Source: Candidatus Dechloromonas phosphoritropha (GTDB taxonomy: Bacteria; Pseudomonadota; Gammaproteobacteria; Burkholderiales; Rhodocyclaceae). Taken from it: 64,000 nt of DNA. The position numbers and the translations under genes are program-made. The notes under the pieces are model-generated. The model was not told where the DNA came from, ran no database searches, and saw nothing but the letters and a program-made list of their open reading frames with translations. Position 1 is the stretch's first letter. Each line of letters opens with the position of its first letter. Where the stretch lies: assembly GCA_016722705.1 (NCBI GenBank), contig JADKGN010000005.1, forward strand, positions 310,001 to 374,000. The letters run 5' to 3'. Shown here one piece after another: positions 26,340 to 35,974 of this stretch.

Positions 26340-27932
26340 TCAGGGGCCGGCAAACGGCTGCAACCCTTCGTCGCCCGGAAGGAGCGTCGACAGCACGGCT
26401 TCGATGCGCACCGGCAGGCCCGGCGCAACGGTTGTCGCGATATTGCGCCCCGACGGGCTCGACGGCCGGCTTATCTCACCGTCGATTCGTTCGAGCAGGT
26501 ACGGAAAAAACGGATTGGATGACAGCCGCGTCAGAAAATCCTGGTCGACGATCAGCGCGCCGCGCTCGCCACGGGCATCCATCGCGCCCAGGTTGTAGCC
26601 GTAGTCATCCTTCGTCTTCGGGTCGGGATCCATGCCGTATAGCGGATCGTCCATCGGAATCGGGATCGCGAGGTGCGACAGCGAGAAGATTCCCACCGGA
26701 TAGGGCAGGTTCAGTGGGCGAACCGCGGCCTGCAACTGGCCGGGCGCGATGCTGCGCTCGACCGTGGCCTCGCTATTGTCGTTGGCATTGGAATTGGCAT
26801 TGGCGATAGCGGTGAAACGGTAGGTCACGGGTTCGGTGGGTGCGAGGCGGTCGATCGCGACGAAGGAGGCCGGACGCAGCAGCGGAGTGAACTTGAGCGT
26901 CCGATTGACGTCGAAAAGTACGATTTCGCTGCCGTTGTCGGGCAGGTTCGCGTAGAGCGCCGTCAGGATCGCCGGCGTGCTGACGGTGAAATCGATCACC
27001 GACTGGAAGGTCAGCACCGGCGGCAGGGCGCCCAGGCTGCCCGCGCGCGCCATGCGCTGGATCTGCGCCTGCAGCGCGTCGGTCAGGCGGAAGGACTGGC
27101 GTGCGCCGTTGACCGGAAACGAGTTGTACTTGAACGGGTTGAACTCCGGAATGACGCTGAGCCAGGCGGCATTCGCGAATGGCGGCAGCAGCGCCGGCAG
27201 GCTGGCCAGACCGGCAAAGCGCGCAAATCGTGTGATGCCGATCATCGGCGTGAACAGCACCACGCGGTCGGCTCTGGGAAGTTGCGGGCTTTCCAGCGCG
27301 TCGAGCGAGTACTTCATCGCCAGCGCTCCGCCGTTCGAGAACCCGGCCAGATGCAGCGGTGCCGGAGCCGGGACGCGCCGACGCGCTTCGCGCACGGCCA
27401 GTCGCGTCGCTGCCATCCAGTCTTCCCAGCGAACGTCGGTCAGGCCGGCAGGCACTGTGCCGTGGGCCGGCAAGCGGATTCCGATCGCGAGGTAACCCTG
27501 ATCGCGATAGTGTCTCGCGATATGGCGCAGGCTGTAAGGCGAATCAGTCAGTCCGTGTAGCAGAACGACCACGCCGACCGGTTTTCCATCCGGTTCCATG
27601 ACGTAGGAGCGATTCCAGTCATGCGCGAAGCGCGCGGGGTAGACTGGGCTCGCCTCGAAGTAGCGATTGATCGGCACGCGCTGGTCGGGTGCCAGTTTCT
27701 GGCTGACCTCGGCGCGCACGCTGGCCATAATCTCGTCCTCCCGGGCAAGGTAATGGCTCCAGTCCGCCGCGTCGAGCTGATCGGCTCTAAGTTCCTGGGG
27801 AACAAAGGTATGCCACGGCTGCAAGGGGGGGCCGCCGAGTACCCGAAACGACCGCAAGACGAGCAGAGCGACGCCGATTACAAGGAGCGCTACCAGCACC
27901 CACTTGAGGATTCTTCCGATGGTTCTTGGCAT
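26340..27932 (-). CDS. Membrane-anchored alpha/beta hydrolase, esterase-like
   Basis: 530 aa. An N-terminal membrane anchor (WVLVALLVIGVALLVL) precedes an alpha/beta hydrolase fold with oxyanion motif VVVLLHGLTDSPYSLRHIA, a lid-region motif GIRLPAHGTVPAG and nucleophile elbow LHLAGFSNGGALAMKYS. It probably faces the periplasm and acts on an ester. A run of Asn-containing dipeptides (ANANSNANDNS) near residue 380 comes from an imperfect hexanucleotide repeat. At 530 aa it is longer than common esterases. No operon partner is close by. Confidence 0.75.
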   Translation of the reverse strand: MPRTIGRILKWVLVALLVIGVALLVLRSFRVLGGPPLQPWHTFVPQELRADQLDAADWSHYLAREDEIMASVRAEVSQKLAPDQRVPINRYFEASPVYPARFAHDWNRSYVMEPDGKPVGVVVLLHGLTDSPYSLRHIARHYRDQGYLAIGIRLPAHGTVPAGLTDVRWEDWMAATRLAVREARRRVPAPAPLHLAGFSNGGALAMKYSLDALESPQLPRADRVVLFTPMIGITRFARFAGLASLPALLPPFANAAWLSVIPEFNPFKYNSFPVNGARQSFRLTDALQAQIQRMARAGSLGALPPVLTFQSVIDFTVSTPAILTALYANLPDNGSEIVLFDVNRTLKFTPLLRPASFVAIDRLAPTEPVTYRFTAIANANSNANDNSEATVERSIAPGQLQAAVRPLNLPYPVGIFSLSHLAIPIPMDDPLYGMDPDPKTKDDYGYNLGAMDARGERGALIVDQDFLTRLSSNPFFPYLLERIDGEISRPSSPSGRNIATTVAPGLPVRIEAVLSTLLPGDEGLQPFAGP

Positions 27933-28282
27933 GGTCTCGTTCCGGATTGGCTTGTTGCATCAGCGCTTGGGCGCCGCTATTCATGTGTGAGGTGGAGATG
28001 GATGGGAGCTTCAACCCAACTTGCTTGAGTATCCTAGGGCTGTCAGTCGGAGTCAATGGGTTGTGTCGTCCCGAAGTATCCTGAAAATCCAGGCTGGGTC
28101 TTCAGGACTTGCGTTGGCGGCTGCGGGTCGGCACCCCGTGAAGTCCTGGTGCACAATAGCGCGATAGCGCGGTTTCCATGCTTGCGCATGTGCCACCACG
28201 GCCACCGGCATGGTCCGGTCAACGTTGCTGGCCTTGCCTTGCCGGAACCGTCCCCCAATTACAGATTTGCCGGAGTCCTGCC
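27933..28282. other. 350-bp divergent spacer with no gene seen
   Basis: Separates the minus-strand hydrolase from the plus-strand transporter and should carry both promoters. I see no convincing operator or RNA. Confidence 0.4.
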
Positions 28283-29908
28283 GTGCTCGCTGCCACCCGT
28301 CGCTGGTTTGACGACAATATCCTCGAACTCGGCCGCGAGATGCGGCTTTCTTACCTGCCACCGCTGATGGTCTATGTCGCGGCGGGGGTGTCCGGACTGA
28401 CCGGGATCGTCGGAACCTTCTTCGTCAAGGAGTACCTCGGTCTTTCCGCGGCCTTCCTTGCGGCACTGGGTTTCTGGGCTGGAATTCCGTGGGCGCTGAA
28501 GATGCCGCTCGGCCACCTGGTCGACCTGGCATGGCGTCACAAGGCCGGTCTGGTGTGGCTGGGCGCCGCGCTGATCGCGGCCAGCCTGTTGATCATGCTT
28601 GGCCTGGTGGCCGAACCGCAGCGCATGGGCGAAATAATGTCGCTGGAGGCCTGGTTCGTTCTCTCCGCCATACTTTCTCCGGTGGGCTACGTCCTGCAGG
28701 ACGTGGTCGCGGACGCCATGACGGTGGAAGCGGTACCGCGGGTAAACGACCGGGGCGAGACGCTGCCGCCGGAAGCGCGACGGCTGATGAACACCACGCT
28801 GCAGACCCTGGGTCGCGTCGCCATCATCGGCGGTGGCGTGCTCGTGTCGCTGGTGAACGTGCTAATGTTCCGGGGTGTCGAAAGCTTGCCGAATGCGGCA
28901 CGGATAGCGATCTACGCCCAAGTCTACGGCATGGCGCTGGTCGTCCCGGCAATCTCGGTTGCCGGCGTGCTGCTGGCGAGTCTGATCGAGCGGCGCGACG
29001 CAGCGCGGCTGCGCGCCCGGGGCTTTGACGAGACCAGCCTGCGCGCGATGCTGGAGTCGCCAGCGGATACGGTCCAGCCCGATTGGTGGATCCTTGGCGG
29101 CAGTCTGGTGTTCGTCGCCATAAGCGTTTCCGTGGGCGTCTCGCAGCTCGAGTTCGGTCAGGAAATCATCTTTCTCGGTTCCCTTTCCGTCATCACCTTC
29201 CTGATGGCCAGGCTGCTGCGCGAGCTGGATGAGAATTCCAGGCGGACCCTGCTCGGCACGGCAATCGTCATCTTCGTCTTCCGCGCCATGCCCGGTCCCG
29301 GTGCCGGCTCCACCTGGTGGATGATCGATGTGCTGGGCTTCGACCAGTCCTTTCTCGCCAGGCTGTCGCTGATCGCCAGCGTGCTGACCCTGTTCGGCCT
29401 GTTCGGCTTCCGTCGCTTCATGGGCGAGCGTTCGATAGCTTACATCGTTGGCTTCCTGACCCTCACCGGCACGCTGTTGAGTCTGCCGACGCTCGGCATG
29501 TACCACGGCCTGCATGAATGGAGCGCGGCACACACCGGCGGGATCGTCGATGCCCGCTTCATTGCCTTGATCGACACCGCGCTGGAGTCGCCACTCGGGC
29601 AGATCGCCATGGTGCCGATGCTGGCCTGGATCGCCAACTCCGCGCCGGCGAATCTCAAGGCGACCTACTTCGCGGTGATGGCCTCCTTCACCAACCTCGC
29701 GTTGTCAGCGTCGCAGCTCGGCACAAAGTATCTGAACCAGATCTTCGAAGTCACCCGCGAAATCCGTGACCCGGTCACCCAGGCCATCAAGGAGACGGCC
29801 GATTACAGCCAGTTGGGGGCGTTGTTCATGGTTTCGATCGCGCTCGGTTTGATTGTTCCCTTCGCGGCAATCTGGGTCACGCGGATGCTCAAATTGCGTA
29901 GCGCTTGA
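28283..29908 (+). CDS. MFS/BT1-type membrane transporter
   Basis: 541-aa polytopic protein with about 12-14 hydrophobic segments. It starts RRWFDDNILELGREMRLSYL and then MVYVAAGVSGLTGIVGTFF, with MFS loop features (GIPWALKMPLGHLVDLAWRH, and YVLQDVVADAMTVEAVPRV resembling BT1/folate-biopterin carriers). The substrate is unknown. I chose GTG 28283, 8 bp after GGAG; the longer frame from 28178 adds an un-hydrophobic, Pro-rich stretch. It is followed by a terminator that belongs to metY on the other strand. Confidence 0.75.
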   Translation: MLAATRRWFDDNILELGREMRLSYLPPLMVYVAAGVSGLTGIVGTFFVKEYLGLSAAFLAALGFWAGIPWALKMPLGHLVDLAWRHKAGLVWLGAALIAASLLIMLGLVAEPQRMGEIMSLEAWFVLSAILSPVGYVLQDVVADAMTVEAVPRVNDRGETLPPEARRLMNTTLQTLGRVAIIGGGVLVSLVNVLMFRGVESLPNAARIAIYAQVYGMALVVPAISVAGVLLASLIERRDAARLRARGFDETSLRAMLESPADTVQPDWWILGGSLVFVAISVSVGVSQLEFGQEIIFLGSLSVITFLMARLLRELDENSRRTLLGTAIVIFVFRAMPGPGAGSTWWMIDVLGFDQSFLARLSLIASVLTLFGLFGFRRFMGERSIAYIVGFLTLTGTLLSLPTLGMYHGLHEWSAAHTGGIVDARFIALIDTALESPLGQIAMVPMLAWIANSAPANLKATYFAVMASFTNLALSASQLGTKYLNQIFEVTREIRDPVTQAIKETADYSQLGALFMVSIALGLIVPFAAIWVTRMLKLRSA

Positions 29909-29948
29909 GGGCGCCGGGGAGCGGGTCCCGGCAGCGCGGTGCCGCCAT

Positions 29949-29974
29949 GAAAAACCCGGCACGCGGCCGGGTTC
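29949..29974 (-). terminator. Intrinsic terminator of metY
   Basis: On the minus strand, stem AACCCGGC / GCCGGGTT with a 5-bp loop and five T residues on its 3' side, 22 bp after the metY stop. The A-run on the other side may let it also stop transcripts from the MFS gene. Confidence 0.75.
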
Positions 29975-29995
29975 GTTGGTCGGCGGATGCCGCGA

Positions 29996-31267
29996 TCAGG
30001 CGGCGTTGAGCGCCTGGTCGAGATCGGCGATCAGGTCGTCGACGTGCTCGATGCCAATGGAGAGGCGGATCATGTCTTCGGAAACGCCGGCCTTGGCCAT
30101 CTCCTCCGGCCCAAGTTGGCGGTGCGTGGTCGACGCCGGATGGCAGGCCAATGTCTTGCAGTCGCCGATATTGACCAGGCGGGTGACCAGTTGCAGCGCA
30201 TCCTGGAACTTGCCGCCGCCTACGCTACCGCCCTTGACCCCGAAATTGAGAATGCCGGAAGCGCGACCACCCATGTATTTCTGGACCAGCGCGTGGTCCT
30301 TGTGGTCGGGCAGGCCGGCGTAATTGACCCAGCTTACCTTGGCGTGACCCTTCAGGAATTTGGCGATCTGCAATGAGTTTTCGCAGATGCGGTCCATGCG
30401 CAGAGCCAGCGTTTCGACGCCCTGCAGAATCAGGAAGGCGTTGAACGGGCTGATCGCGGCGCCCATGTTGCGTAGCGGCACGACGCGGGCGCGGCCGATG
30501 TAGGCAGCAGGGCCGAGGGCTTCGGTGTAGACGACGCCGTGATAGGAAACGTCCGGCTCGTTGAGGCGCTTGAACTTGGCCTTGTGCTCGGCCCACGGGA
30601 ACTTGCCGCTATCGACGATGATGCCGCCGATGGAATTGCCGTGGCCGCCTAGGTACTTGGTCAGCGCATGGACGACGATGTCGGCACCGTGTTCGAACGG
30701 GCGGCACAGGTAGGGCGAGGGGACGGTGTTGTCGACGATGACCGGCACGCCATGCTTGTGGGCGATTTCGGCGAGTTCTTCGAAGTCTGTGATGTTGCCG
30801 AGGGGATTGCCGACCGATTCGCAGAAGACCGCCTTGGTCTTGCCGTCAATCAGCTTCTCGAAGGCAGCCGGGTCGCGGTAGTCGGCGAAGCGCACCTCGA
30901 TGCCGTACTGTGGCAGCGTGTGGGCGAACAGGTTGTAGGTGCCGCCGTAGAGCGTCGACGAAGTGACGATGTTGTCGCCGGCCTCGGTAATCGTCTGGAT
31001 CGCCGCGGTGATCGCCGCCATGCCGGAAGCCATGGCCAGGCCGGCAATGCCGCCTTCCATCTCGGCGACGCGCTTTTCCAGCACGTCCTGCGTCGGGTTC
31101 ATGATCCGGGTGTAGATGTTGCCGGCGACCTTGAGGTCAAACAGGTCGGCGCCATGCTGGGTGCTGTCGAAAGCGTAGGAAGTGGTCTGGTAAATGGGGA
31201 CGGCGACCGCCTTGGTAGTCGGGTCCGGGCTGTAGCCGCCGTGGACGGCGATGGTTTCGATTTTCAT
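29996..31267 (-). CDS. metY: O-acetylhomoserine sulfhydrylase
   Basis: 423-aa PLP enzyme that makes homocysteine from O-acetylhomoserine and sulfide, in the cytosol. Cys/Met-metabolism PLP family signatures are YQTTSYAFDSTQHGADLF, YTRIMNPTQDVLEKRVAEME and the PLP lysine in DIVVHALTKYLGGHGNS (about residue 205). The length and the insertion after GIIVDSGKFPW fit MetY rather than MetB or MetZ. It is monocistronic with its own terminator. Confidence 0.93.
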   Translation of the reverse strand: MKIETIAVHGGYSPDPTTKAVAVPIYQTTSYAFDSTQHGADLFDLKVAGNIYTRIMNPTQDVLEKRVAEMEGGIAGLAMASGMAAITAAIQTITEAGDNIVTSSTLYGGTYNLFAHTLPQYGIEVRFADYRDPAAFEKLIDGKTKAVFCESVGNPLGNITDFEELAEIAHKHGVPVIVDNTVPSPYLCRPFEHGADIVVHALTKYLGGHGNSIGGIIVDSGKFPWAEHKAKFKRLNEPDVSYHGVVYTEALGPAAYIGRARVVPLRNMGAAISPFNAFLILQGVETLALRMDRICENSLQIAKFLKGHAKVSWVNYAGLPDHKDHALVQKYMGGRASGILNFGVKGGSVGGGKFQDALQLVTRLVNIGDCKTLACHPASTTHRQLGPEEMAKAGVSEDMIRLSIGIEHVDDLIADLDQALNAA

Positions 31268-31312
31268 GTGCGTGTCTCTCTTGGTGTTGTGGTGGGTGGA
31301 AACTAAAGTTTA

Positions 31313-31735
31313 TCAGGCGTAACGCTGAAGAAATTCACTGGGCGAAGCGATCGCGATGCCTCGCCACGGATTCATCGAGCGCAAATGATCGTCACCGCTG
31401 ATGATGATTTCGGATTCGGCACAGAGTGCAAGCTCCAGGAATCGGTTGTCCGAAGGATCAATGCAATCGGTAATCGATACCGAAGGCTCGATGAACTGGC
31501 TGATGCGCGCCAGGACGAGAAGGAAATCAATACGGCTTTCCCCAGGAAAATAGCGGTCAAATTTTTCCCGGGCAATGACTTCACTCAGTTCGAACCATGT
31601 TGCGGAGGAGTGGGCGATCCGGAAGTTTTCAGCGGCAAACAACAAAGCGCGACGGCTGAGTGAGCTTGGCAGAATCGCTGCGCTCACCAGCGCGTTGGTA
31701 TCGAAAACGATACCAGGCAGATCAGTTGTGCTCAT
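31313..31735 (-). CDS. PIN-domain toxin (COG1569 type)
   Basis: 140-aa putative ribonuclease toxin. Acidic PIN residues occur in GIVFDTNALVSAAI, ATWFELSEVIAREKF, TDCIDPSDNRFLELAL and EIIISGDDH. The end IASPSEFLQRYA is the usual C-terminus of this group. The start ATG at 31735 overlaps the last codons of the upstream antitoxin; a TTG at 31738 is also possible. It appears intact, unlike the PIN relic at 21.9 kb. Confidence 0.85.
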   Translation of the reverse strand: MSTTDLPGIVFDTNALVSAAILPSSLSRRALLFAAENFRIAHSSATWFELSEVIAREKFDRYFPGESRIDFLLVLARISQFIEPSVSITDCIDPSDNRFLELALCAESEIIISGDDHLRSMNPWRGIAIASPSEFLQRYA

Positions 31736-32021
31736 CAATCATGCGGGTAACTGCTTCCTCGGTCAGGCCTTCAGCCACGGCGGCTTGGCCCACGCCAGCA
31801 AGAACCGTATCAAGCGCCTTGGCAGCTTCCTTGCCGCTGAGTGGTGAAAGTTCGCTGATAGTTTTCATAAATTGCAACAGGGCGAGTTTCGCATCACCGC
31901 GCGGGGAAATAACGACAGATACGGGGCGCCCACGGCGGGTGATCAGGACTGGCTCGCGCTGCGAGGTGTCGATCAGTTCGCCAAAACGGTTCTGTGCTTC
32001 GAGAGAGGTCATCGTCAGCAT
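31722..32021 (-). CDS. Phd/YefM-family antitoxin
   Basis: 99-aa antitoxin. The N-terminal Phd-type DNA-binding fold reads MTSLEAQNRFGELIDTSQRE, then PVLITRRGRPVSVVISP; the C-terminal helical tail (EGLTEEAVTRMIDEHN) would bind the toxin. AGGAG precedes ATG 32021. The toxin start lies within its last codons, giving coupled, antitoxin-first expression. Overlap of the cognate pair and the downstream PIN toxin support a type II module. Confidence 0.85.
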   Translation of the reverse strand: MLTMTSLEAQNRFGELIDTSQREPVLITRRGRPVSVVISPRGDAKLALLQFMKTISELSPLSGKEAAKALDTVLAGVGQAAVAEGLTEEAVTRMIDEHN

Positions 32022-32068
32022 GGGAGGTCTCCTGAATGAAACATCTGTTACGTACATTATAGCTGTTA

Positions 32069-34933
32069 TCAGTGTTGCTTTCCAAAGCAATCGCCGGAAA
32101 GCAGGGTTTCCGGCTGGCGGTGGGTGGCGGGGATGCCGGGGGCGGTGACGGGTTGTTGCTGGCTCAGGCGTTCGGCGACGGTCGCGTTGAGGGCGAGCAG
32201 TTGTTCGAGCAGGGCTTTTTTGGCGCTGAAACCGTAGGCGGCGAGAACGGCTTTGTCGAGCGTGGCGTGGGCGCCGCGCAATGGGTTCTTGCCGGGCAGG
32301 TCGAGGGTACGGTAGAGGGCGCGCAGGCCGCCATCGAGCGTGGCCAATGCCTCGTCGCGGATACGGCGGATTTCGCGGCCGGCGGCGGCGATGGCGTCGA
32401 TCTGTTTTTCGCTGGGGGCTTGCGGCCAGGGGAAGGTGTCGAAGACGGATTCGGCGCTGTAGCGGTAGCGCTCGGCCAGCTTGCCGCACTTGGCGACGAA
32501 CCATTGCCAATGGGCGTTGGATTGCAGGATGCCGAAGCTGTAGTCGTCGGCAAAACCGAAAACCTGAATGAGATTGCTCGGCCGGATGGCGGACGAGGCA
32601 AAGATGAAGATCGGGCGCTTGGTAACGTAGGCGCAGCAGAGGTAACGCGGCAGCGGCTTGATGACCGATAGCATTTCCGGTCGGCCAAACGACAGTTGCC
32701 ACCAGCGGGCCAGAAAGGCTTTGTGGTGGGAGCGCATTTTTCCGTCGTTGTCCTTGCCTTCTTCCGCTTTGCGCTCACGGTCGGGCAGCACATGGGTCTT
32801 TACCCATTCGTAGGCGGCGGGATAGGTTGCAGCCTGCAGGATGTCGCGCTGCTCGAAATCAAGGACGTAGCGATCAAGCGCCATGCCGGTCAGGGCGTCG
32901 ACACCGTTCAGGTAAGGGTGAATGATTTCTGAGGAACGAGCGCCCCGGGCAACGATTGCCACGCGCTGTTCTTGCGTCAGGAGAAAGCCCTGATGGCCGA
33001 GCATTTGTCCGTTGAAGCAGCGCTGCGGCTTGGTGTTGCATTCCAAAATTGCCGCTTTTCCGAGGTCGACCGTATCGGACAGCGCCGAATTGATATGTTC
33101 CACCTCCCGGCAATCCAGATCGTATTCCTTGGCCCCGCGCTGCGCGGTCTTGAACCACAGCCGCCGGGTCTTCGGCAGCAGGGCGGATTCCTGTGTCCTG
33201 ATCCAGTTGGCGATGGAAACGTGCACGTTGGCTTCGCCGCTCCACGGCTGGTTGTCGACGGCGTCGATTACCGTGCCGTCGGCGCAGATGACGTCGAGGC
33301 CGCCGATGCGCGAGGCGTTGTTGCGGATGTTCTGGGTGCCGACCAAACCCGCGCGGCCGGCGACCGGGTCTTGCGCGGAGCAAGGCGGCAGGTGGTCGTG
33401 GGCGCGGCGGAACCAGTGCACGCAGTAGTCGGCCATGCCCGGCACTTCCGGGTAGGCGCGGCGCACGGCATTGACGTAATCGGCGCCGAGCAGCGGTTTC
33501 AATAATTTGGCGCCGATGAAGGGCGGGTTGCCGATGATGACGTCGACCTTGGGCCACGTCGTGCACGTGCCGTCGGGCTGAATCAGCGCGTCGCCGACGC
33601 TGAAATTGGCGTCGAGGTTGTCGAGCGGCAGCGGGTTTTCGTTGACGTGCAGTTCGTCGATGGCGAGTTTGTGGGCAAGCATCATTGTCACTTTGGCGAG
33701 TTCGACGGCGAAGGGCTGGATGTCCATGCCGTGGAAGTTCTTGCTGGTGACGAAGCCGAACGGGCGCTGGGCGGCGTTGCGGCTGGCGAATTCGCCCATG
33801 CGTTCGTAGATGCGGGCTTCGAGCCGCTTGAGTTCGCGGTAGGCGATGTAGAGAAAGTTGCCGGAGCCGCAGGCGGGGTCGAGGACGCGGAAGTTCTCCA
33901 GGCGGGCGAGCAGTTCTTCGAGGCGCTTCAGGGTTTTGGCGCTTTCGATCTGTTCGCGCCAGGGAGCGACGATGGTCGGGCCGACGATCTTCATGATGTC
34001 GACCGGGCTGGTGAAATGGGCACCAAAGGCGTGGCGTTGGGTGCTGCCGAGTGAGTGCTCGAAGATGGTGCCGAAGATTTCCGGGCGGACGTAGCGCCAG
34101 TCGAAGGCGGCGGCGTTCCTGAGCAGGTCGAGTTCGTCGGCGTCGAGTTCGATGCGCGCAGGTTCGCGGAAGAGGCCCCCGTTGAAGTAGTCGACGCCCT
34201 TGTAGCGGCCGCCGGCGGTCTTGCCCGGCGTGTTCATTTCGACGAAAAGGGCGCCGATCAGGTCGTAACTCTTCTCCGGCGTGGTGCACTCGTCGAGCAG
34301 ACGGGCGAAGAAATATCTGTCGAGCAGGCCAATGTCTTCGGCGAACAGACACATCAGGCTTTGCAGCACGAAGCGCTGGGCGAGGGTGGCGTCGATGCCG
34401 CGCCCGGCGAGGTGGTTGTAAAGCGTGGCGAGCAGGTCGGCGGCGGCGCGCGTGACTTGTTCGTGGTCGAACTGGAAGACCGGGGTTTCCGGCTTGGCGA
34501 AGAGGAAGGCGAGCGGCCCCCAGCGCTGCGGCAATTCGGCCAGTTTTAACTGGTCGACCGGGGCATCCATCTGGGTTTCGAAATCGAAGACCCAGAATTC
34601 GTCGAAATTGCAGAGGACGACGTAGCGCGGCCGGTTGGGGACGAGGCGCGTCCAGTAGTCGAAGGCCTGGCGATAGTGTTTTGCAAGGTCGGTGCCGCGC
34701 TTTTTCATTTCGACGAGGACGACCGGTTTCCAGACGAGATCGGCGAAGGCGGTGCCGCCGCCGTCCTTCTTGACGCGCTCCTCGCAGTTGGCGCCGGCTT
34801 CCTTGAGCCCGCCGTGGCCGAGGGCGCGGAACAGGTGATCGAGGAAGATGGCGGCTTCGCCCTCTTCGTCGCCCTTGATATGGGCGGCACACCAGTCAAC
34901 GAAGTTTTGCAGTCGGGTTTCGCGGTCGGTCAT
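32069..34933 (-). CDS. MmeI-like single-chain restriction-modification enzyme
   Basis: 954 aa, close to MmeI in length and layout. An N-terminal PD-(D/E)xK nuclease has ADLVWKPVVLVEMKKRG (E-x-K near residue 76). A helical spacer, then an adenine N6-methyltransferase, has motif I VLDPACGSGNFLYIA near residue 352 and motif IV IIGNPPFIGAK near 470. A target recognition region follows (LVGTQNIRNNASRIGGLDVI). One protein would methylate one strand and cut at a distance. The recognition sequence cannot be read from the sequence. It lies beside the PIN/Phd module, a common pairing in defence islands. Confidence 0.85.
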   Translation of the reverse strand: MTDRETRLQNFVDWCAAHIKGDEEGEAAIFLDHLFRALGHGGLKEAGANCEERVKKDGGGTAFADLVWKPVVLVEMKKRGTDLAKHYRQAFDYWTRLVPNRPRYVVLCNFDEFWVFDFETQMDAPVDQLKLAELPQRWGPLAFLFAKPETPVFQFDHEQVTRAAADLLATLYNHLAGRGIDATLAQRFVLQSLMCLFAEDIGLLDRYFFARLLDECTTPEKSYDLIGALFVEMNTPGKTAGGRYKGVDYFNGGLFREPARIELDADELDLLRNAAAFDWRYVRPEIFGTIFEHSLGSTQRHAFGAHFTSPVDIMKIVGPTIVAPWREQIESAKTLKRLEELLARLENFRVLDPACGSGNFLYIAYRELKRLEARIYERMGEFASRNAAQRPFGFVTSKNFHGMDIQPFAVELAKVTMMLAHKLAIDELHVNENPLPLDNLDANFSVGDALIQPDGTCTTWPKVDVIIGNPPFIGAKLLKPLLGADYVNAVRRAYPEVPGMADYCVHWFRRAHDHLPPCSAQDPVAGRAGLVGTQNIRNNASRIGGLDVICADGTVIDAVDNQPWSGEANVHVSIANWIRTQESALLPKTRRLWFKTAQRGAKEYDLDCREVEHINSALSDTVDLGKAAILECNTKPQRCFNGQMLGHQGFLLTQEQRVAIVARGARSSEIIHPYLNGVDALTGMALDRYVLDFEQRDILQAATYPAAYEWVKTHVLPDRERKAEEGKDNDGKMRSHHKAFLARWWQLSFGRPEMLSVIKPLPRYLCCAYVTKRPIFIFASSAIRPSNLIQVFGFADDYSFGILQSNAHWQWFVAKCGKLAERYRYSAESVFDTFPWPQAPSEKQIDAIAAAGREIRRIRDEALATLDGGLRALYRTLDLPGKNPLRGAHATLDKAVLAAYGFSAKKALLEQLLALNATVAERLSQQQPVTAPGIPATHRQPETLLSGDCFGKQH

Positions 34934-35407
34934 CTCGGGCGCCGTAGTGGCTCATGCGGAGTGCATGGCCGACGTTTATAGCGCCCACTTTGGCGAAGCC
35001 GCTTGCGTTCGGTTCGGGAGCACGGCTCAGTCGTTCCGGCGAACTTCGTCTGCCGGCCTGCCAATGACTGCCGCCTTGCTGATCGATGGAGCGCGTGCCG
35101 TTAGCTTCGCTCAATGCGGATGGGCGCGGGCGAGCCTGTCGCGGTCAACGTCGAATTCAGGTGGATTTTCAGGGCTGTTGTCAGCGTCGGGCGGATGAAC
35201 GGCAAATCGGTTCGCCTGCTGTCGCGCGCAGGCAAGACATCGCGTCATGGTTTGCCGCCCATTGCCGCTTGCCGGCGGGAAGCGTCGGGCACTTTTCCAG
35301 CGGCCGAGAAAGCGCTATTGTTGGCGCTCATCGGCGCGCCGCCAGTTCCGGTTTCAGTCGGCGGGGGGGTGCCGGCTTGCAGGTCTTCTTGAGGGGGAGA
35401 TTCGAGG
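34934..35407. other. 470-bp spacer with no supported gene
   Basis: Between the divergent restriction enzyme and the lipoprotein gene. Frames here are short, lack ribosome sites and show no domain features. It should contain the promoter of the C4-dicarboxylate operon, but I see no clear FNR or cAMP-CRP box. Confidence 0.4.
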
Positions 35408-35974
35408 ATGCATTGTCCAGTTAGTCCATCTATTGGCCAGAGCTGGCGCGTTTTGACGCTAGTCACGGTGCTGCTGGCCGGAGCTTGCGGCCAGCCGCCG
35501 ACCCCGCCAGCGGTGCCCGCCACACCCGGGGATATCCGCACTTTCACCGGTACCTGGTCATTCACCGGCAACCGCCAGATCATGCAACTGGCCCCCGGCG
35601 ATCAGGCGGGCATCTTCTGGGTCAGTGGTTCACTGCTGCTCGCCGGGCAGGAGCGGCCGGCGCTCGGCTTCCGGGCCGAGATCATCGGCTTCTCGGACAG
35701 CCAAACGGGCATGGTGGGACGCGGCGTGTGGATCGACCAGCGCGGTGACAAGGCATTCAGCGAACTGAGCGGCGAATCGGCGCTTCCCGGACATTCGCTC
35801 AAGGGCCGCTTCACCGGGGGAACCGGCCGTTACGCCGGGGCCACCGGCGAATATACCTTTACCTGGCAGCGGCTGTCGGAAAGTGAGGATGGCGTCAGCG
35901 GACGGGTCAGCGACCTTGCTGGATGGGCGCGTCTGGCGTCGCCGGTTTCACCTGCCCAAGGAGGCAAGCAATGA
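35408..35974 (+). CDS. Putative lipoprotein coupled to the DASS transporter
   Basis: 188 aa with a hydrophobic leader ending in a lipobox-like LLAGACGQPP, then a Pro-rich linker and a beta-rich domain with TGTWSFTGNRQIMQLAPGD and glycine-rich repeats (GRFTGGTGRYAGATGEYTF) recalling allene-oxide-cyclase-like or avidin-like barrels. Not recognised. The stop overlaps the transporter ATG (ATGA), so it is translated with it and may be a periplasmic partner. The -3 residue of the lipobox is Ala, which is atypical. Confidence 0.6.
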   Translation: MHCPVSPSIGQSWRVLTLVTVLLAGACGQPPTPPAVPATPGDIRTFTGTWSFTGNRQIMQLAPGDQAGIFWVSGSLLLAGQERPALGFRAEIIGFSDSQTGMVGRGVWIDQRGDKAFSELSGESALPGHSLKGRFTGGTGRYAGATGEYTFTWQRLSESEDGVSGRVSDLAGWARLASPVSPAQGGKQ

